Shown one piece after another: positions 32,401 to 43,391 of a stretch of 64,000 bases of DNA. The first letter of the stretch is position 1. Every line of letters begins with the position of its first letter. The position numbers and the translations under genes were made by a program. The stretch comes from Brachynemurus nebulosus (lineage: Eukaryota; Arthropoda; Insecta; Neuroptera; Myrmeleontidae): contig JAPWDM010000015.1 of assembly GCA_035578155.1 (NCBI GenBank), positions 2,095,001 to 2,159,000 on the forward strand, given 5' to 3'. The notes beneath the pieces were generated by a model. It searched no databases. It was not told the DNA's origin and worked only from the letters and a program-made list of their open reading frames with translations.

Positions 32401-32992
32401 ATAAAATTCTATTTAAAGTTTTCCCACTTTACCGTTTCTCAAATTCATCCATTTTTGTAAGAATCCCTTCTAAATGTTCTTCATATACAACTGGAAGATC
32501 GTCAGAGAAATTTAAAGTAGTTAATTTATTTTGAAAATAAAAATCGTCAAGTATTTCTCCTTGATTTTTTAAAAGTTTATATTCACAGCATAGGGTAAAA
32601 TTTATTTTTATAGATTTGTATTTGTTAATATGTTCATTGTATTTTGTCTGAATTAACGGAAAACACTTTTCAAAAAATTGACTTACTGTTTTTATCCCTT
32701 GAGTATTTAAAATTTTCCCAACAAAAATTCGGTTATTGAAGGTTTTGGTGACTTGTGACCAGCATAGAGATGTTGTAGCACTTGGAGTTGTTGATGTACT
32801 CGGTTCGGAAATTGTGTGTGTTGTTTCTCCACGTAACGCATTTGAAGGTCCAGGTAAATTGTTTGTTGATTGCTCTGTTTGTGTAGACGCGGAGTCTGAA
32901 AATAATATAAATTAGTAAAACATTCTTCATTAAAGTGGATATTGTTTCTTACCAAGCATTTCAAAATATTTTCGCTTAATTGCCTTTTTCAT
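29413..32992 (-). pseudogene. polB: Polinton protein-primed type B DNA polymerase
   Basis: Starts at ATG 32992-32990. A 57-bp intron (GT at 32952, AG at 32896) joins a 13-codon first exon to a frame open for about 155 codons to ~32430. After that many frameshifts occur. Recognised in order: N-terminal region (LNGGTYIPLPKKI, VNVYTLNEN), zinc-finger-like C..C..H..C (YICERCLNYF), the exonuclease region (CWICDKPFL, ASHRDCNL, HNGSGYDFHLF), polymerase motif A (YYDANSLYGF near 30590), motif B (NAIFGKSIESLRKR near 30140) and motif C (YSDTDSLL near 29845). This enzyme would replicate the element with a protein primer. The catalytic Asp of motifs A and C are present. Confidence 0.85.
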
Positions 32993-33817
32993 TGTATACG
33001 ATCCAAATACGACTGAAGATTAAAGGAATGATTATTTCTTCCAATTCCAGAAGGTCCAGGAAAGATTTCCAAATTTTCTAGTGGCTGCTCAAGTAGTATT
33101 GGTACTTCTAGTTGAATTGAAGGTGAAACTAAGAATAAATATAAAATAATTAAAATTTTTAAAAAAGAAAAAACAATTTTTCTTACCTTCTGATTGCTCC
33201 AAGTCGACAATTTCTATTATATCTTGACTTTGATATATTTCACTGTTATTATTTTCAGACATATGGTAAGGTGATCTATTTGGGGATATATTGAAATATG
33301 TTTCCTGTGAGTCTATGCTATCATGCGATTCACTGCTGTCATCAGAAATAACTATAGTTTTTCTGTTATAAATATTTTCTGATGAATAATCAAAATAAGA
33401 AATAATTTTACAATTTCTATATAAATGATGTTCGCGCACATGTTTTTTTACTTCTTCGGATGGTTTAAACTCGGTTTCTAATATATTATGGATTTCATTA
33501 TTACGTGAAGGATATACATTTACTTGAAAATTTGAATGTAAAACAATTTTTTTCCATACATATTTTATATCTATCTCTGGCGAATTTTTTTCAATAATTT
33601 TTATATAATCATTTGTTTCTAAACCGTTAACTAAACAAAACGTTGCGTCTTTGATAAACTTTGCGTCATAAATAATCAAATTTAACAGAGTGATCTTTTG
33701 CATAAGGGTAAATGCTTTTTGTAAACTTGCAAAAATTATAATTGTCGCTATTTTTGCTGTTTCTGTATTTATTATATAAATAATTATTAAAAATTTTAAG
33801 TAAAGCAAATTTGACAT
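32989..33817 (-). CDS. Unknown Polinton ORF with 58-bp intron, overlapping PolB start
   Basis: ATG 33817-33815 (the longer frame begins at GTG 33823). The first exon runs to 33187, then a 58-bp intron (GT 33186, AG 33129) keeps the frame. The second exon ends with TGA 32991-32989, which overlaps the PolB ATG (ATGA). About 255 residues: a hydrophobic N-terminus (LLYLKFLIIIYII), an ordered middle (KDATFCLVNGLETNDY), then a Ser/Asp/Glu-rich, disordered C-terminal third. No known family recognised. Its place upstream of PolB makes a replication role plausible but unproven. Confidence 0.55.
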
Positions 33818-34399
33818 CTTCACACAGACACATTTTTCTCGGAATATATTCCGAGAATATAATTTATAAAACCCTATATAAATATTGTAAATAATCTTTA
33901 TTGAACTAACCCTACGTATAATTTAAAAAATTAAATTACCTTAAAAAAATTATAAGCACAGTAATAATACAAAAAAATTATAACAGCAGTGAAACACACA
34001 AATATCACAAACACACAAAAAATTATATTTCACCAATAAAAAACTTTATCAAAATTTTATAAATATGGTTGAAAATAATATCTGTATTCATATTTATACA
34101 CTTAAAATTGAAAAAGTGGAGGTATACACAATGTAATTTCAAAACAAGTTTACTTGTCCTACTTTTTAAAAAAATTTCTCTGGTATACAAGTTTATTAAA
34201 ATGTTGACTTTTTTACCTTGAAAGTTTATTTGAGAATATTAACCCGCCTGGTTTTTTAACTTTTACGTAATACACATTACAAAAATATTTGGATGGTGGA
34301 AGCGTTTATTAATTTTAATAATATAGGCAATAGTGTGATACCTAGCAAAAATAAAATAAAATCAACTACGACAAATTTTAAGCTTATTTAAAGTTAAAC
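33818..34399. promoter_or_regulatory. Divergent intergenic region with 20-bp perfect palindrome
   Basis: A perfect palindrome TCTCGGAATATATTCCGAGA lies at 33836-33855, directly upstream of the minus-strand ORF. A TATA-like TTTATAAATTATA (reverse strand, 33857-33869) lies beside it. The rest is AT-rich with no gene. It is probably the divergent promoter between the minus PolB block and the plus coiled-coil block. Confidence 0.45.
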
Positions 34400-34894
34400 A
34401 TACTTTCGTAATTTAAGTCAAACTAAATCAATTGAGGTCGGCATTCTAAGTGAAGAATTTCGTGTAATAATAAAACTAAGTGGTGGAAACAATTGTCAAA
34501 CTATTTACTTGGGAAAAGCACAGTTCGAGAAAATTTTCGATTTTCGTGAGAAGATTAATGATTATTTTTACACAGACTCTCCACAGGATTTTTGTGAAAA
34601 TTTAAGTGATGTACTCGTTTTAAAAAGTGAAATTTTTGGAAAAAATGTAAAAGTGATTACAACTTTTAATAAGACGAGTTGTCTTATGTTTGCATTGAAA
34701 ACGTTTCAAGATATGGAACAATTAAAATGTATAATAGTTTAATAGAATGTATAAAAAATAATCACCACAGCAACTTGTGTACAATAAAATTACTTGAAAA
34801 TTTTGCACAAACTGAAAGCAACATGAATTTTAAACTATTTATTTTAGACATGATTCATTATTATCCTTTAATGTTTATTAACAATTATTATTAA
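34400..34894 (+). pseudogene. Small Polinton hypothetical, frameshifted
   Basis: Frame open from about 34400 with no ATG (IEVGILSEEFRVIIKL, then LGKAQFEKIFDFREKIND) to TAA 34740-34742. A second frame continues with IECIKNNHHSNLCTIKLLENFA to 34894. Together about 160 residues with alternating strand/helix character and no motif recognised. A frameshift near 34720 is the simplest reading. Confidence 0.4.
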
Positions 34895-35159
34895 ATATTA
34901 ACGTAATTGTAAAACTTCAAGTCATTTTTTTATTGTATTAAAAAAATTTATAATTAATACTTATTATATGTGTTTAATTAGCATTTTATTGTAATAACAC
35001 ACCTTTTACAATAAATAATGATACAATTTACGTATTTTGTTGATTTTTTTAGCAACCATCCCTCCCTAAAGAAAAAATTATATATAAGATGAGCATGTAA
35101 ACTTTTTATTAGTTGGTCAATTTTTACCAAACTTTGTTAAAAATAACAAAAGTATTACA
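34895..35159 (+). promoter_or_regulatory. Intergenic with TATA box before coiled-coil gene
   Basis: AT-rich. TATATAAG at 35081-35088 is followed about 27 bases later by TTAGTT and then ATG at 35160, a plausible core promoter for the next gene. Confidence 0.35.
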
Positions 35160-36215
35160 ATGGAGCAGTTAATAAAAAACAAAATTGATGAAGTCAGGTC
35201 TGATACTGAGAGAATTATTGAAAATCGTATAAGGAATAATTTAACATCATTCGAAAAGAAGTTAAGTTATGAATTTCGTGATTTGTTAACAAACAGATTA
35301 CAAATTTGCTAAACTGGAGAGTGATTTGATTTATGGAGTTGAAGTATACGAAAAAGGAGTGTATGATTACATCGCAAATCAAATAGTCAAAATAAGGTCT
35401 GATTTACAAAACAACATTGATCAAAGTGTTAGTCGTATTAATAGTGAAATTACTCGGTTGGAAACAATTTGTGTAAGTCAAAATCAAAGAGAATTTCAAG
35501 CCATTTCTTCCCTTCCTTTGGAAAAGCAAAGAGAGTTTATAACAAAATTAATTGAAGATAAAATAAGTAATTTAAGAAAAGCAAATGAGGAAAATATTTC
35601 CCAATGGTGGAAACAGTTTGAGAAATTATTAAACGATTTTTCCGAAAAATTTAAAGGTTTTAAACACCGTATGCAATTAATCTTAAGAGACTCGATAGCA
35701 GAGAGTAAGACCAGTTACTTTCAAGTAATTGATGAAAACTTTACAAATTCCGTGACAGAATTAAAAAAATCGTATTGACAGTGTTAAACGTGAACTGTTA
35801 GTACTTCTAACAGTGAGTCAATCAGAAAATTAATAGTTGAAATTTGAAAGTGTTAGAATAAACATCATGTTGCCAGATTATTTAAATAATGCAGAAAATT
35901 CTGCTAATCAGAAAGCGATTGGTCAAGAACTTGATATGATTTTTACTCGACAAAATTTCATTTTATTTCAACCGTTGGTGGAGTTTATGCTTAATTTCAA
36001 ACAAGAAGTTTTGGATAAAAAATGGTATTTCATTAATGATAATTTTGTCTCATTTGGTCGCGAGTTTAATAAAGAATTAAAAAAAGAGGGCGAAGAATTA
36101 CTCTTCGATATATTAAAACAGTGTTAAGATAAGCTTAACATCTTAGAAGAAACCGTTTTGAGTGGCCTAAATAATCTTAAAACAGAGAAGTGAGGGTACT
36201 TGAAATTATATATAT
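35160..36215 (+). pseudogene. Polinton coiled-coil protein gene, split by gypsy C
   Basis: ATG 35160 opens MEQLIKNKIDEVRSD, which stops at about 35310. The sequence then continues in other frames at 35326-35778 and 35837-36127 as a long, charged helical protein (DLQNNIDQSVSRINSEITRLE, EDKISNLRKANEENISQWW). At least three indels. Past the stop at 36127 coil-like sequence continues (LNILEETVLSGLNNLKTEK). If element C and one ATAT are removed, a frame runs across the site and ends at TAA 55090-55092. No family recognised. Confidence 0.5.
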
Positions 36216-36839
36216 TGTAACGAATGGGGTGATGCTTGTCGTCCAGACGTTACACTTAACCGTTACTTTTAGCTGTTTGTTCCCTGTTGCGCATTATATT
36301 TATTATTGTTAAGTGGGTCCGATGGTAACGTGAAGTATATAAATAAAACGAAATGCTTCTTAATTCATTTGTAAATTTATTTAAATATTTGTTTACATTG
36401 TTTAGTCCTTATTTATTATTAATTTAAATTTAATTTCCAATTTTATTAACGCAGTATTTATATTTAAAATTCACATATTTTAATATACATTATGGAAAAC
36501 TATCCATTTTATTTATGTCTGATTACCACATTCACAAAGATCTAAAATGGTAATGCCTATTCCACTTCCCAACAACCCCGTTCAAAGCGCTAAAACACGG
36601 TCGCGTCTCTTCCCTTAGTTTAAAAATCTCCGGCCAGTCATAATGCATAGCGACGTCACCTGATGTGACGTCACATTAAACCATCTTAAAAAGGGATCAA
36701 CACACCAATGTATTGCAAATTGCCTAAGTCATACAATAATTTCGTGCAAAACATAAGGTGTTGTTTTTATATTATGTACAACACACTGGCGTAATGTCAA
36801 CTGCCTATATATAATAGCAGTCCCATCTCACTGGTCACA
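36216..36839 (-). repeat. 3' LTR (or solo LTR) of gypsy C family
   Basis: Direct repeat of 54430-55055. Differences seen include one 5-bp length change and about a dozen substitutions. Only 9 bases separate it from the LTR of element D, so no polypurine tract of C is visible next to it. Confidence 0.88.
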
Positions 36840-36848
36840 TATCCGCGC

Positions 36849-37342
36849 TGTTACGACCGCCGCGGAATGACGATCAGTAGCGTGTTGAGCGTAGAGGGTT
36901 CGAACTCTACGAAACTCAAAACTAGTAGTTTCGAGATGTGCCCTCTTGTCGGACGGTAGGGGGATGTCTCAGGGTTAAGAAATAAAACATTATAAACCAC
37001 GTTTACGCTTAATCTACAGTTTATTAATATATTAAGTTTAAAAGAAATACATATTACTATCGACTTACCCCGAAATTCCCGTGCTTTCACTTTTATTCTG
37101 GTTCTCAAGTAACACTCACTATCACCCTTCAGACACTACGTGTAATTAACTTCCAACTCTACTCAAACTCTGTTTCCAACTGTATTTCATCGTTCCCAAT
37201 TTTTGGTCAACAACTTGTTTGAATGCAACGATTTTCGCTGACATCATCAATTTTTAATTATTACATTAATTTTTCATTAATTGCGTTAATCGCTACAGTC
37301 AAACCTGTCTATGCTGGAACACAGTTAGACCCGTTCACAACA
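36849..37342 (-). repeat. 3' LTR of gypsy element D
   Basis: On the minus strand it starts TGTTGTGAACGGG (37342) and ends GGTCGTAACA (36849), TG to CA, 494 bp. It is identified by the adjacent polypurine tract and by position after pol. No second copy is present in the window, so D has lost its 5' LTR. Confidence 0.72.
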
Positions 37343-37357
37343 TCACTCCCCCCTTTA
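37343..37357 (-). other. Polypurine tract of element D
   Basis: The minus strand reads TAAAGGGGGGAGTGA directly against the LTR start, the usual primer for plus-strand synthesis. It supports the LTR boundary at 37342. Confidence 0.75.
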
Positions 37358-37791
37358 GAAAAGATGGTGCTTTTATGAAAGCACCAGCCTTTTAAGTAAA
37401 TTTTAATTAGAAATAATTTTTATAGTTCCGGGTAAGTCGCCTATTACAACAAAAATGATAAAATTATAAATGATAAGCCTTAAATACTAGCATCTATTGT
37501 TTCCTAAAAGTAAAACCCAATTCCTCCCCATTTTCCCCTCTTTTTTTTTTACAAAAATAGTTCGCTGTTACATTAATTGATCCTATCTAATCTTAAGTAC
37601 TAAGTATTAATTACTTTATTTTTGTCCTAAATTTATCTTAAAGTCCTTAGGTATTGTCCGTTACATATGTCCATATTGCACTCACTAGAGTTCACATTTT
37701 AGTCTCCTAAGTTTCACTTGTCACAACCACTTTAGTTTATCAAAGAATAAAACTCCGTTTTTGTTGTTTCACCCCTTTTTCTTTTTTTTTT

Positions 37792-38046
37792 TTATTCACC
37801 AGTTCTCACGTCCCGCAATTTTATTATTACATCATGCGGTGATGTACTAGCTTCTGCTGTGACGTCTCTCGCTTCGGCTGGAGCCTCAACGTCTACTTCG
37901 TGGGGCCCTGGGACAGCTCCTGCTTTCTTTTCTGGCGTAGCACGGCGGTGCTCACGGTGAACCAACCATACGGCCAGGGTATTCCAAAAACTGGCGACCA
38001 TTTGGAAACCGCATCCGACGGTTTCGTAGATAGCTAAACCGTTCAC
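37792..38046 (-). CDS. Short ORF downstream of gypsy D pol, unknown
   Basis: 84 residues: a hydrophobic stretch (VGCGFQMVASFWNTLAVWLV) followed by a charged tail (HREHRRATPEKK, then Glu/Ala-rich). In position it corresponds to a third ORF between pol and the 3' LTR, and one membrane segment plus a cytoplasmic-like tail could be the end of a lost envelope-type gene. There is no sequence motif to prove that. Confidence 0.3.
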   Translation of the reverse strand: MNGLAIYETVGCGFQMVASFWNTLAVWLVHREHRRATPEKKAGAVPGPHEVDVEAPAEARDVTAEASTSPHDVIIKLRDVRTGE

Positions 38047-38333
38047 TTAGATCTTTAAATCTTATTTATTTACTTATAACATAATTATAACGATATTATT
38101 TAAATCTTCCCTTTTACTTAGTTTGTTTATGTATTTATTTTACCTAACTTCAGTTTTAGTCAACTTATAAAATGTTTGTTGAACTAGAATTAATTAAGTT
38201 CGATTGATTTTTTTTTTTTAAAAATGCTATTGTTTTAACCAGTGTTATTGTTTTAAACAGGGTACACTAATCACTTTCACGATGGAATGAGTTTATTTAT
38301 GTAAATATATATATTTTTATTTTTATCTTTTAC

Positions 38334-41087
38334 TCAAATCCGTTTGGGTAGGACCCATGGGTGGTCCGAAACCCTACCACGGCTTCTGGTACGGTAGTTT
38401 TCATCTCGCCTCGCATCACCGACCGGTGCGGCTCCCTCAGCCTCGTCGGCGCTTGCGTAGCTATCCGAGGAGTTACCGTCGTTTACCCCTCCCACGTTGG
38501 ATTCGGCTTCACCTTCATTTTCGTCTTCAGGTTCTACGGCTTCCTCGTCCTCGGGATGTTGCCGTATATCGATCCCCTCTCCAACCGGAAATTGACGTGC
38601 TTCTGGTGGTGGTGGATGAACGTCAACTGGAACCTCTACGATTTCGATTGGCTGGTCCTCAGTTTCATTTGCCATTTGCTCATTCCCGTCTGATAAAATC
38701 GGGTCCCACATTCCCACTTCTTCGATTTCTTCCCCATTGAGCTGATTTTGGCTGCCCCCTTCCCACTTCGGTAGATTTGCTATGTCCCCCTTATATGATT
38801 TTAGTCGGTTCACATGAACGACTTCGGTTTTATTCCCGTAGACCTCCTTTATTTGGTATGTAACCGGCCCTTTTATGTCGATTACACGATATGGCCCGGT
38901 CCATGGTTTCGCGAGCTTTTTCCCTTGTTTAATCGCTGGTTGGTATAGAAAGACAATTTCGCCAAGTTGAAACGCCGCTGGTTTTGATTTCTTTTCGTAA
39001 TAATTATTTTGCCGTTGAACTGCTTCTTCGTTGTTTTTCGTAACTTTTTCGTATGCGGTAGACAATCGTTGTAGAAGTTCGGTTACATAATTTTCGCTGA
39101 CGTCATAATTCATACGCCTCGGTTTGATTATTTCGTCATACGGCATCCTCATGTCGCGCCCGTGTAATAAGAAAAATGGCGTCTCTCCCGTTGCACTGTG
39201 TATCGTACCCCGATACGCCATTAAAATATATGGGAGCCAGTCATCCCAATCCCGTTGGTCATCTTTGATGAAATGTGACAACATATCTTTAATGACCCTG
39301 TGACTTCTTTCAATAAGCCCATTTGACTGTGGATGGTAAGCAGTAGTGTGAATTTTCTTGATTTTTAGTTTTTCACACAAGTTTTTCATCAGGCTTGACA
39401 GGAAATTGGTCCCTTGATCCGTGAGCAAAATCCTCGGTGTACCGTGCCTAGCAATGACTGTTTCAACTAGCGCCCTCGCTATCGTGTCTGCTTTCTGGTC
39501 AGGTAGAGCAACAGCTTCCAAATATCGTGTGAAGTGATCCTGGATTGTAAGGATAAATTTGTTCCCACGTAAAGTTGTTGTTAGAGGGCCCACAATATCC
39601 AATGATATTCGTTCAAATGGGGCCCCTACCGTCGAAAATTTTTGAAGGGGTGCGGGTTTACGATTCGGTGGTGTTTTCCTACGAGTACATGAGATACACT
39701 GATTACAGAAACGCTTAACATCTGATGACATTGAAGACCAATACAATTTACTGCGTATTAAAGCCAATGTTTTTGCGATACTCGAATGTGCGCAGAATGG
39801 CGAATCGTGGTAGTCACGTATCACTTGATCAACCATTGAATTGGGGATCACAAGTTGGTCATATCTTCCGTTTCTTGTGCGCATCTTGTACAAGATCCCG
39901 TCGTCATCTAAATAGTATTGATCAATATTGGATCCATTTTCGATTTTTGATATAATAGAAGTTAAATTTTTATCCCTTCGTTGTTCTGCTTTTATCCACC
40001 CTCGATCCCAAAACGGTTCATAGACTGGTTCGACATCTGCCATTCCCACTGGTATTCGAGACAGTGCATCTGCATTTCCATTTTTGCGTCCCGGACGATA
40101 TGTTACTTCAAAATCGTACTCACTAAGTATCAAAGCCCATCTAGCAAGTCGTGAACTTGGGTCCTTTATTGACAGTAACCATTTTAACGGACGATGATCC
40201 GTAATAACGGTGAATTTTCGACCAAACAGGTAGCAAAAGTAGTGCTTTATAGCCCATACCAAAGCAAGCAGTTCACGTTCAGTCGCCGAATAGTTCCTTT
40301 CCGCCTTTGTAAGTTGTCGACTAGCATACGATACAGGTGTTTCGAGCCCATTTTCTTTCTGACTTAAGACCGCCCCTATCGCTGTGCCTGATGCATCGGT
40401 AGTTACGATGAATGGCTTTGTAAAGTCAGGATATTTCAGCACTGGTGGTGTACAAAGTGCTTCTTTTAAACTTTGAAAAGCCCGATCCGCTTCTTTACTC
40501 CATATGAAGGGTGTGTTTTTCTGGGTAAGTTCTGTTAGCGGTTTAGCGATCTTCGCTCCGGTAGAACCCAGCTAGACCCAAAAAGGCACGTATCCCTTTA
40601 ACGTCCCTAGGTTGAGGATATTTCTTCACTGCTTCTACTTTTCACTCGTCGGGTAAAATTCCTCGGTGAGAAATTATATGCCCTAAATACTTGGTTTCAC
40701 GTCGCAGAAACTGACATTTGGTTGGTTCCAATTTTAGATTAGCCTTTCGAATGCAATCAAACACTTCCCTGATTCTATCTAAGTGTTCCCCCAGTCCGTT
40801 ACCATTGAAAATGATGATATCGTGGAGATAGGCGAAACATTTGATCCCTTTAATTCCTGTTAGGATGGTGTCCATCAGGCGCTGGAAGGTGCTTGGGGCA
40901 TTAATGAGTCCAAAGGCCATTTTTCGACATTCGTAGTGACCATCTGGAGTTGAGAACCCAGTCTTCTCCTGATCTTCATCAGCAATACCTATTTGCCAAT
41001 ACCCCGAAGCCAGATCTAGTGTGGTAAAAAGATTGGCATTCCCGAGCATGTCTATCGTCTCTTGTAGATTCGGTAAGGGATAGAAAT
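38334..41087 (-). pseudogene. pol: gypsy D pol: RT (part), RNase H, integrase
   Basis: Minus strand. RT palm: LFTTLDLASGYWQIGI; MAFGLINAPSTFQRLMD; and the active site KCFAYLHDIIIF, where the usual YxDD is YLHD (codon CAC at 40824-40822), so a catalytic Asp is lost. Then a stop at the DE-K junction (~40640) and frameshifts to 40442. From 40442 a 702-residue frame is open: RNase H (TTDASGTAIGAVLSQKE, ITDHRPLKWLL, NADALSR); integrase with His/Cys finger (CISCTRRK) and Asp, Asp, Glu in ISLDIVGPL, LLTDQGTNF and HPQSNGLIERSHR; then a chromo-like region and an acidic tail. A 51_A/412-like gypsy clade is possible; not resolved. Confidence 0.85.
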
Positions 41088-41506
41088 TAGAGATGTTGTC
41101 CGTGCGTGATTTTTTCGTGTCACGATGCTGCTCACGACGCTCACGCGTGATTGTGAGTAAAAAATGATGTTATTACCGTGAGTAAACGTGAACGTGAGTT
41201 AAGTTTTATTGGCGTGAATGTTCGTGATTGTCAGACCGTATTGCCACTCACGAAAATTTTTTTTATGATTTTGTTTTCTAGTTGTCATAGTCTGTGCCCG
41301 TTACATGTTCAGTCATGTTAACACATATCACACTCCCAAGAATACCAAACCAATTTACAATTAGATTCTTTAACGCTCATCACCAGTCGCAGTTAAGTGT
41401 TGCAAGTATTTCCAACTGTTGTTTTGTTAGTTTACGTTAGAGTGTTTTTAATAAATTCTTGGAAATTAGTTGTTGTTTACGTAATACGTTGAATTTGGAT
41501 ACTATT

Positions 41507-43286
41507 ATGAACATGGAAAAAAAAGATTTAGAAAAGTTAATAAGACAAAATGATAGTAGATTACAATATAAAGTAAATGAAAAGAGTAAAAATGAAATTT
41601 GGAAAAAATTTAAATTAATATACATGTCAGAAGTTTTTTCAAATTATGTACGGTGTGACGAGTGTTCAGGAATTTTGTCTTATAATGCAAAAACGGGTAC
41701 GGGTAGTTTAATACGGCATAAGTGCAACATAAACAATAACGTAACTGAGAATATTGTATTATATACAAAAAGGAAAATTCCGGAAAAGGTTCTAAACAGA
41801 ATTGCCCAATATCAAGTAAAATTTATTACAAAAGATTTAAGACCCTTGAACGTAATGGAAGGAGATGGCTTTCTAGAATTAGCAACAGAATTAATTTCAA
41901 TCGGAGCAACATTTGGAAAAAATAATTCTAAAGAAATTTTAAAGAAACGATGGGCATTAACAAATACTATAATGCCTAAACTTTATACAGAAATAAAAGA
42001 AAATATTCAGAAAATTTTAGAAAACTCTAATGTTGCATTTACATCTGACATATGGTCTGATGAATATAATGATCAAAGTTATATTACATTAAGTGCACAT
42101 GTAATAAACGAAGATTTTGTATTAAAAAAATATGTTTTAGCAACACGGCCTATTGATAAAAAGACTGGATTTGATATCCTTAACTTAGTTCGAGTTTGTT
42201 ACAAATCCAGAAAAAAAACTATTTGAAGGGACAATCGTCACCGATAATGGTTCCAATATGATTGCAGCCTTTCGTTTGTATACGCGATTGTCATGCATGT
42301 GTCATAATTTAAATTTATTAATGCAAGACATTCTTAGTGATCAGTCACCAGCCGTTCAAGAAAATCTCTCTCTAATTATAAAATCAGCTAAAGATTTAGT
42401 AAGATATTTTAAAAAATCTCACTTAAATTCGAAATTATCAAAAACTTTAAAACAAGAAGTAAACACTCGGTGGAACTCTCTTTTTGTAATGTTGGAAAGC
42501 ATCTCAGACGTTTATTCTGAGATTCAAGAAATATTACTCGAAAAAAATGAGTTATATCGTCTATTAAATTTAAATCTGGCAACAATCAAAACTATTGTTG
42601 ACTTTTTACGTCAGTTTAAAGAATGTTCGGAACATCTTAGTGGTGACTCATATCCCACAATTAATGATGTTGTTTTATGGCATTATAAATTAAAAAAACA
42701 TTGTCAAGTAAATGCTGAGGATTCTGATTTTATTAAGGATTTAAAAATTCGTATGTTACAACTCTTTGACAATCGATTTCAATTGCAAGATTTACATTAT
42801 ATCAGTTTATTTTTGAACCCAAATTTTAAATCAATGAAATTTTTAAGTCCCGAAAAAAGAAAATTTATCATTGAAACTATAGAAAATATGATTAAAAGTT
42901 ATTTGGAATCTAATGGTAGTACTGACGCTACTGCTACATCGGATGCTCTTTCAAAAGACAAAAATAAAGAAAATAAAACAGAAATTTTTTCTGAATTTCG
43001 AGACTCATCGGATGAAGAAGAGCGGACATATTCTGAAATAAAGATGTATTTGGACTTAAAAATGAGTGAAAAATTTCCTAACACCGACATTTTGCAATTT
43101 TGGAAAGGTGCTGCTCATCTTCCAGTATTACGTCAATTGAGTAAACGGATATTAAATATTCCTGCAAGTTCTGTCACTAGCGAAAGAATATTTTCAACGG
43201 CTGGAAGATTATTAGAAGAACGTAGGACGCGCCTGCTTCCAGAAAATATTGATATAATTCTTTTTTTAAATCAGAATTTGGAATAA
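41507..43286 (+). pseudogene. hAT transposase, one frameshift
   Basis: ATG 41507. A BED-type zinc finger (VRCDECSGIL then GSLIRHKC) lies at residues ~40-75, followed by the RNase H-like core with first Asp in FTSDIWSDEYNDQSYITLS. The frame breaks near 42195-42215 around a run of eight A. It resumes with the second Asp in TDNGSNM, then CMCHNLNLLM, TRWNSLFVMLE, and the C-terminal hAT dimerisation region (LSKRILNIPASSVTSERIFS, ending ILFLNQNLE) to TAA after 43283. Apart from the one break the gene looks complete for the family (about 590-600 residues). Confidence 0.9.
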
Positions 43287-43391
43287 AACATTATATAACA
43301 TTCGTTAATTTATGGACTGATTTACCTACTTTAGTTTATAATTAATTAATGTGTATTTTTGTTTTGTTTTTTTAATTTTGTTTAACAATGA

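Larger units (their letters stand above)
24988..36215. mobile_element. Decayed Maverick/Polinton (adintovirus-like), left part
   Basis: A cluster of genes characteristic of Polinton-type self-synthesising elements: packaging ATPase, retroviral-type integrase (C-terminal part), protein-primed PolB and adenain-like protease. It also has structural/entry genes as in adintoviruses (pX-like, parvovirus-type PLA2, a conserved structural candidate). Genes are arranged in divergent blocks. No terminal inverted repeat was found: the left end is cut at the junction with gypsy A and the right part is displaced past 55055 by element C. Almost every gene has stops or frameshifts. The double jelly-roll major capsid gene is not seen. 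Confidence 0.85.

Noticed and set aside
33089..33210. Phe-rich end of the unspliced minus ORF (EGKKNCFFFFKNFNYF)
   Set aside because: This is translation of the 58-bp intron; the spliced frame gives a better continuation.
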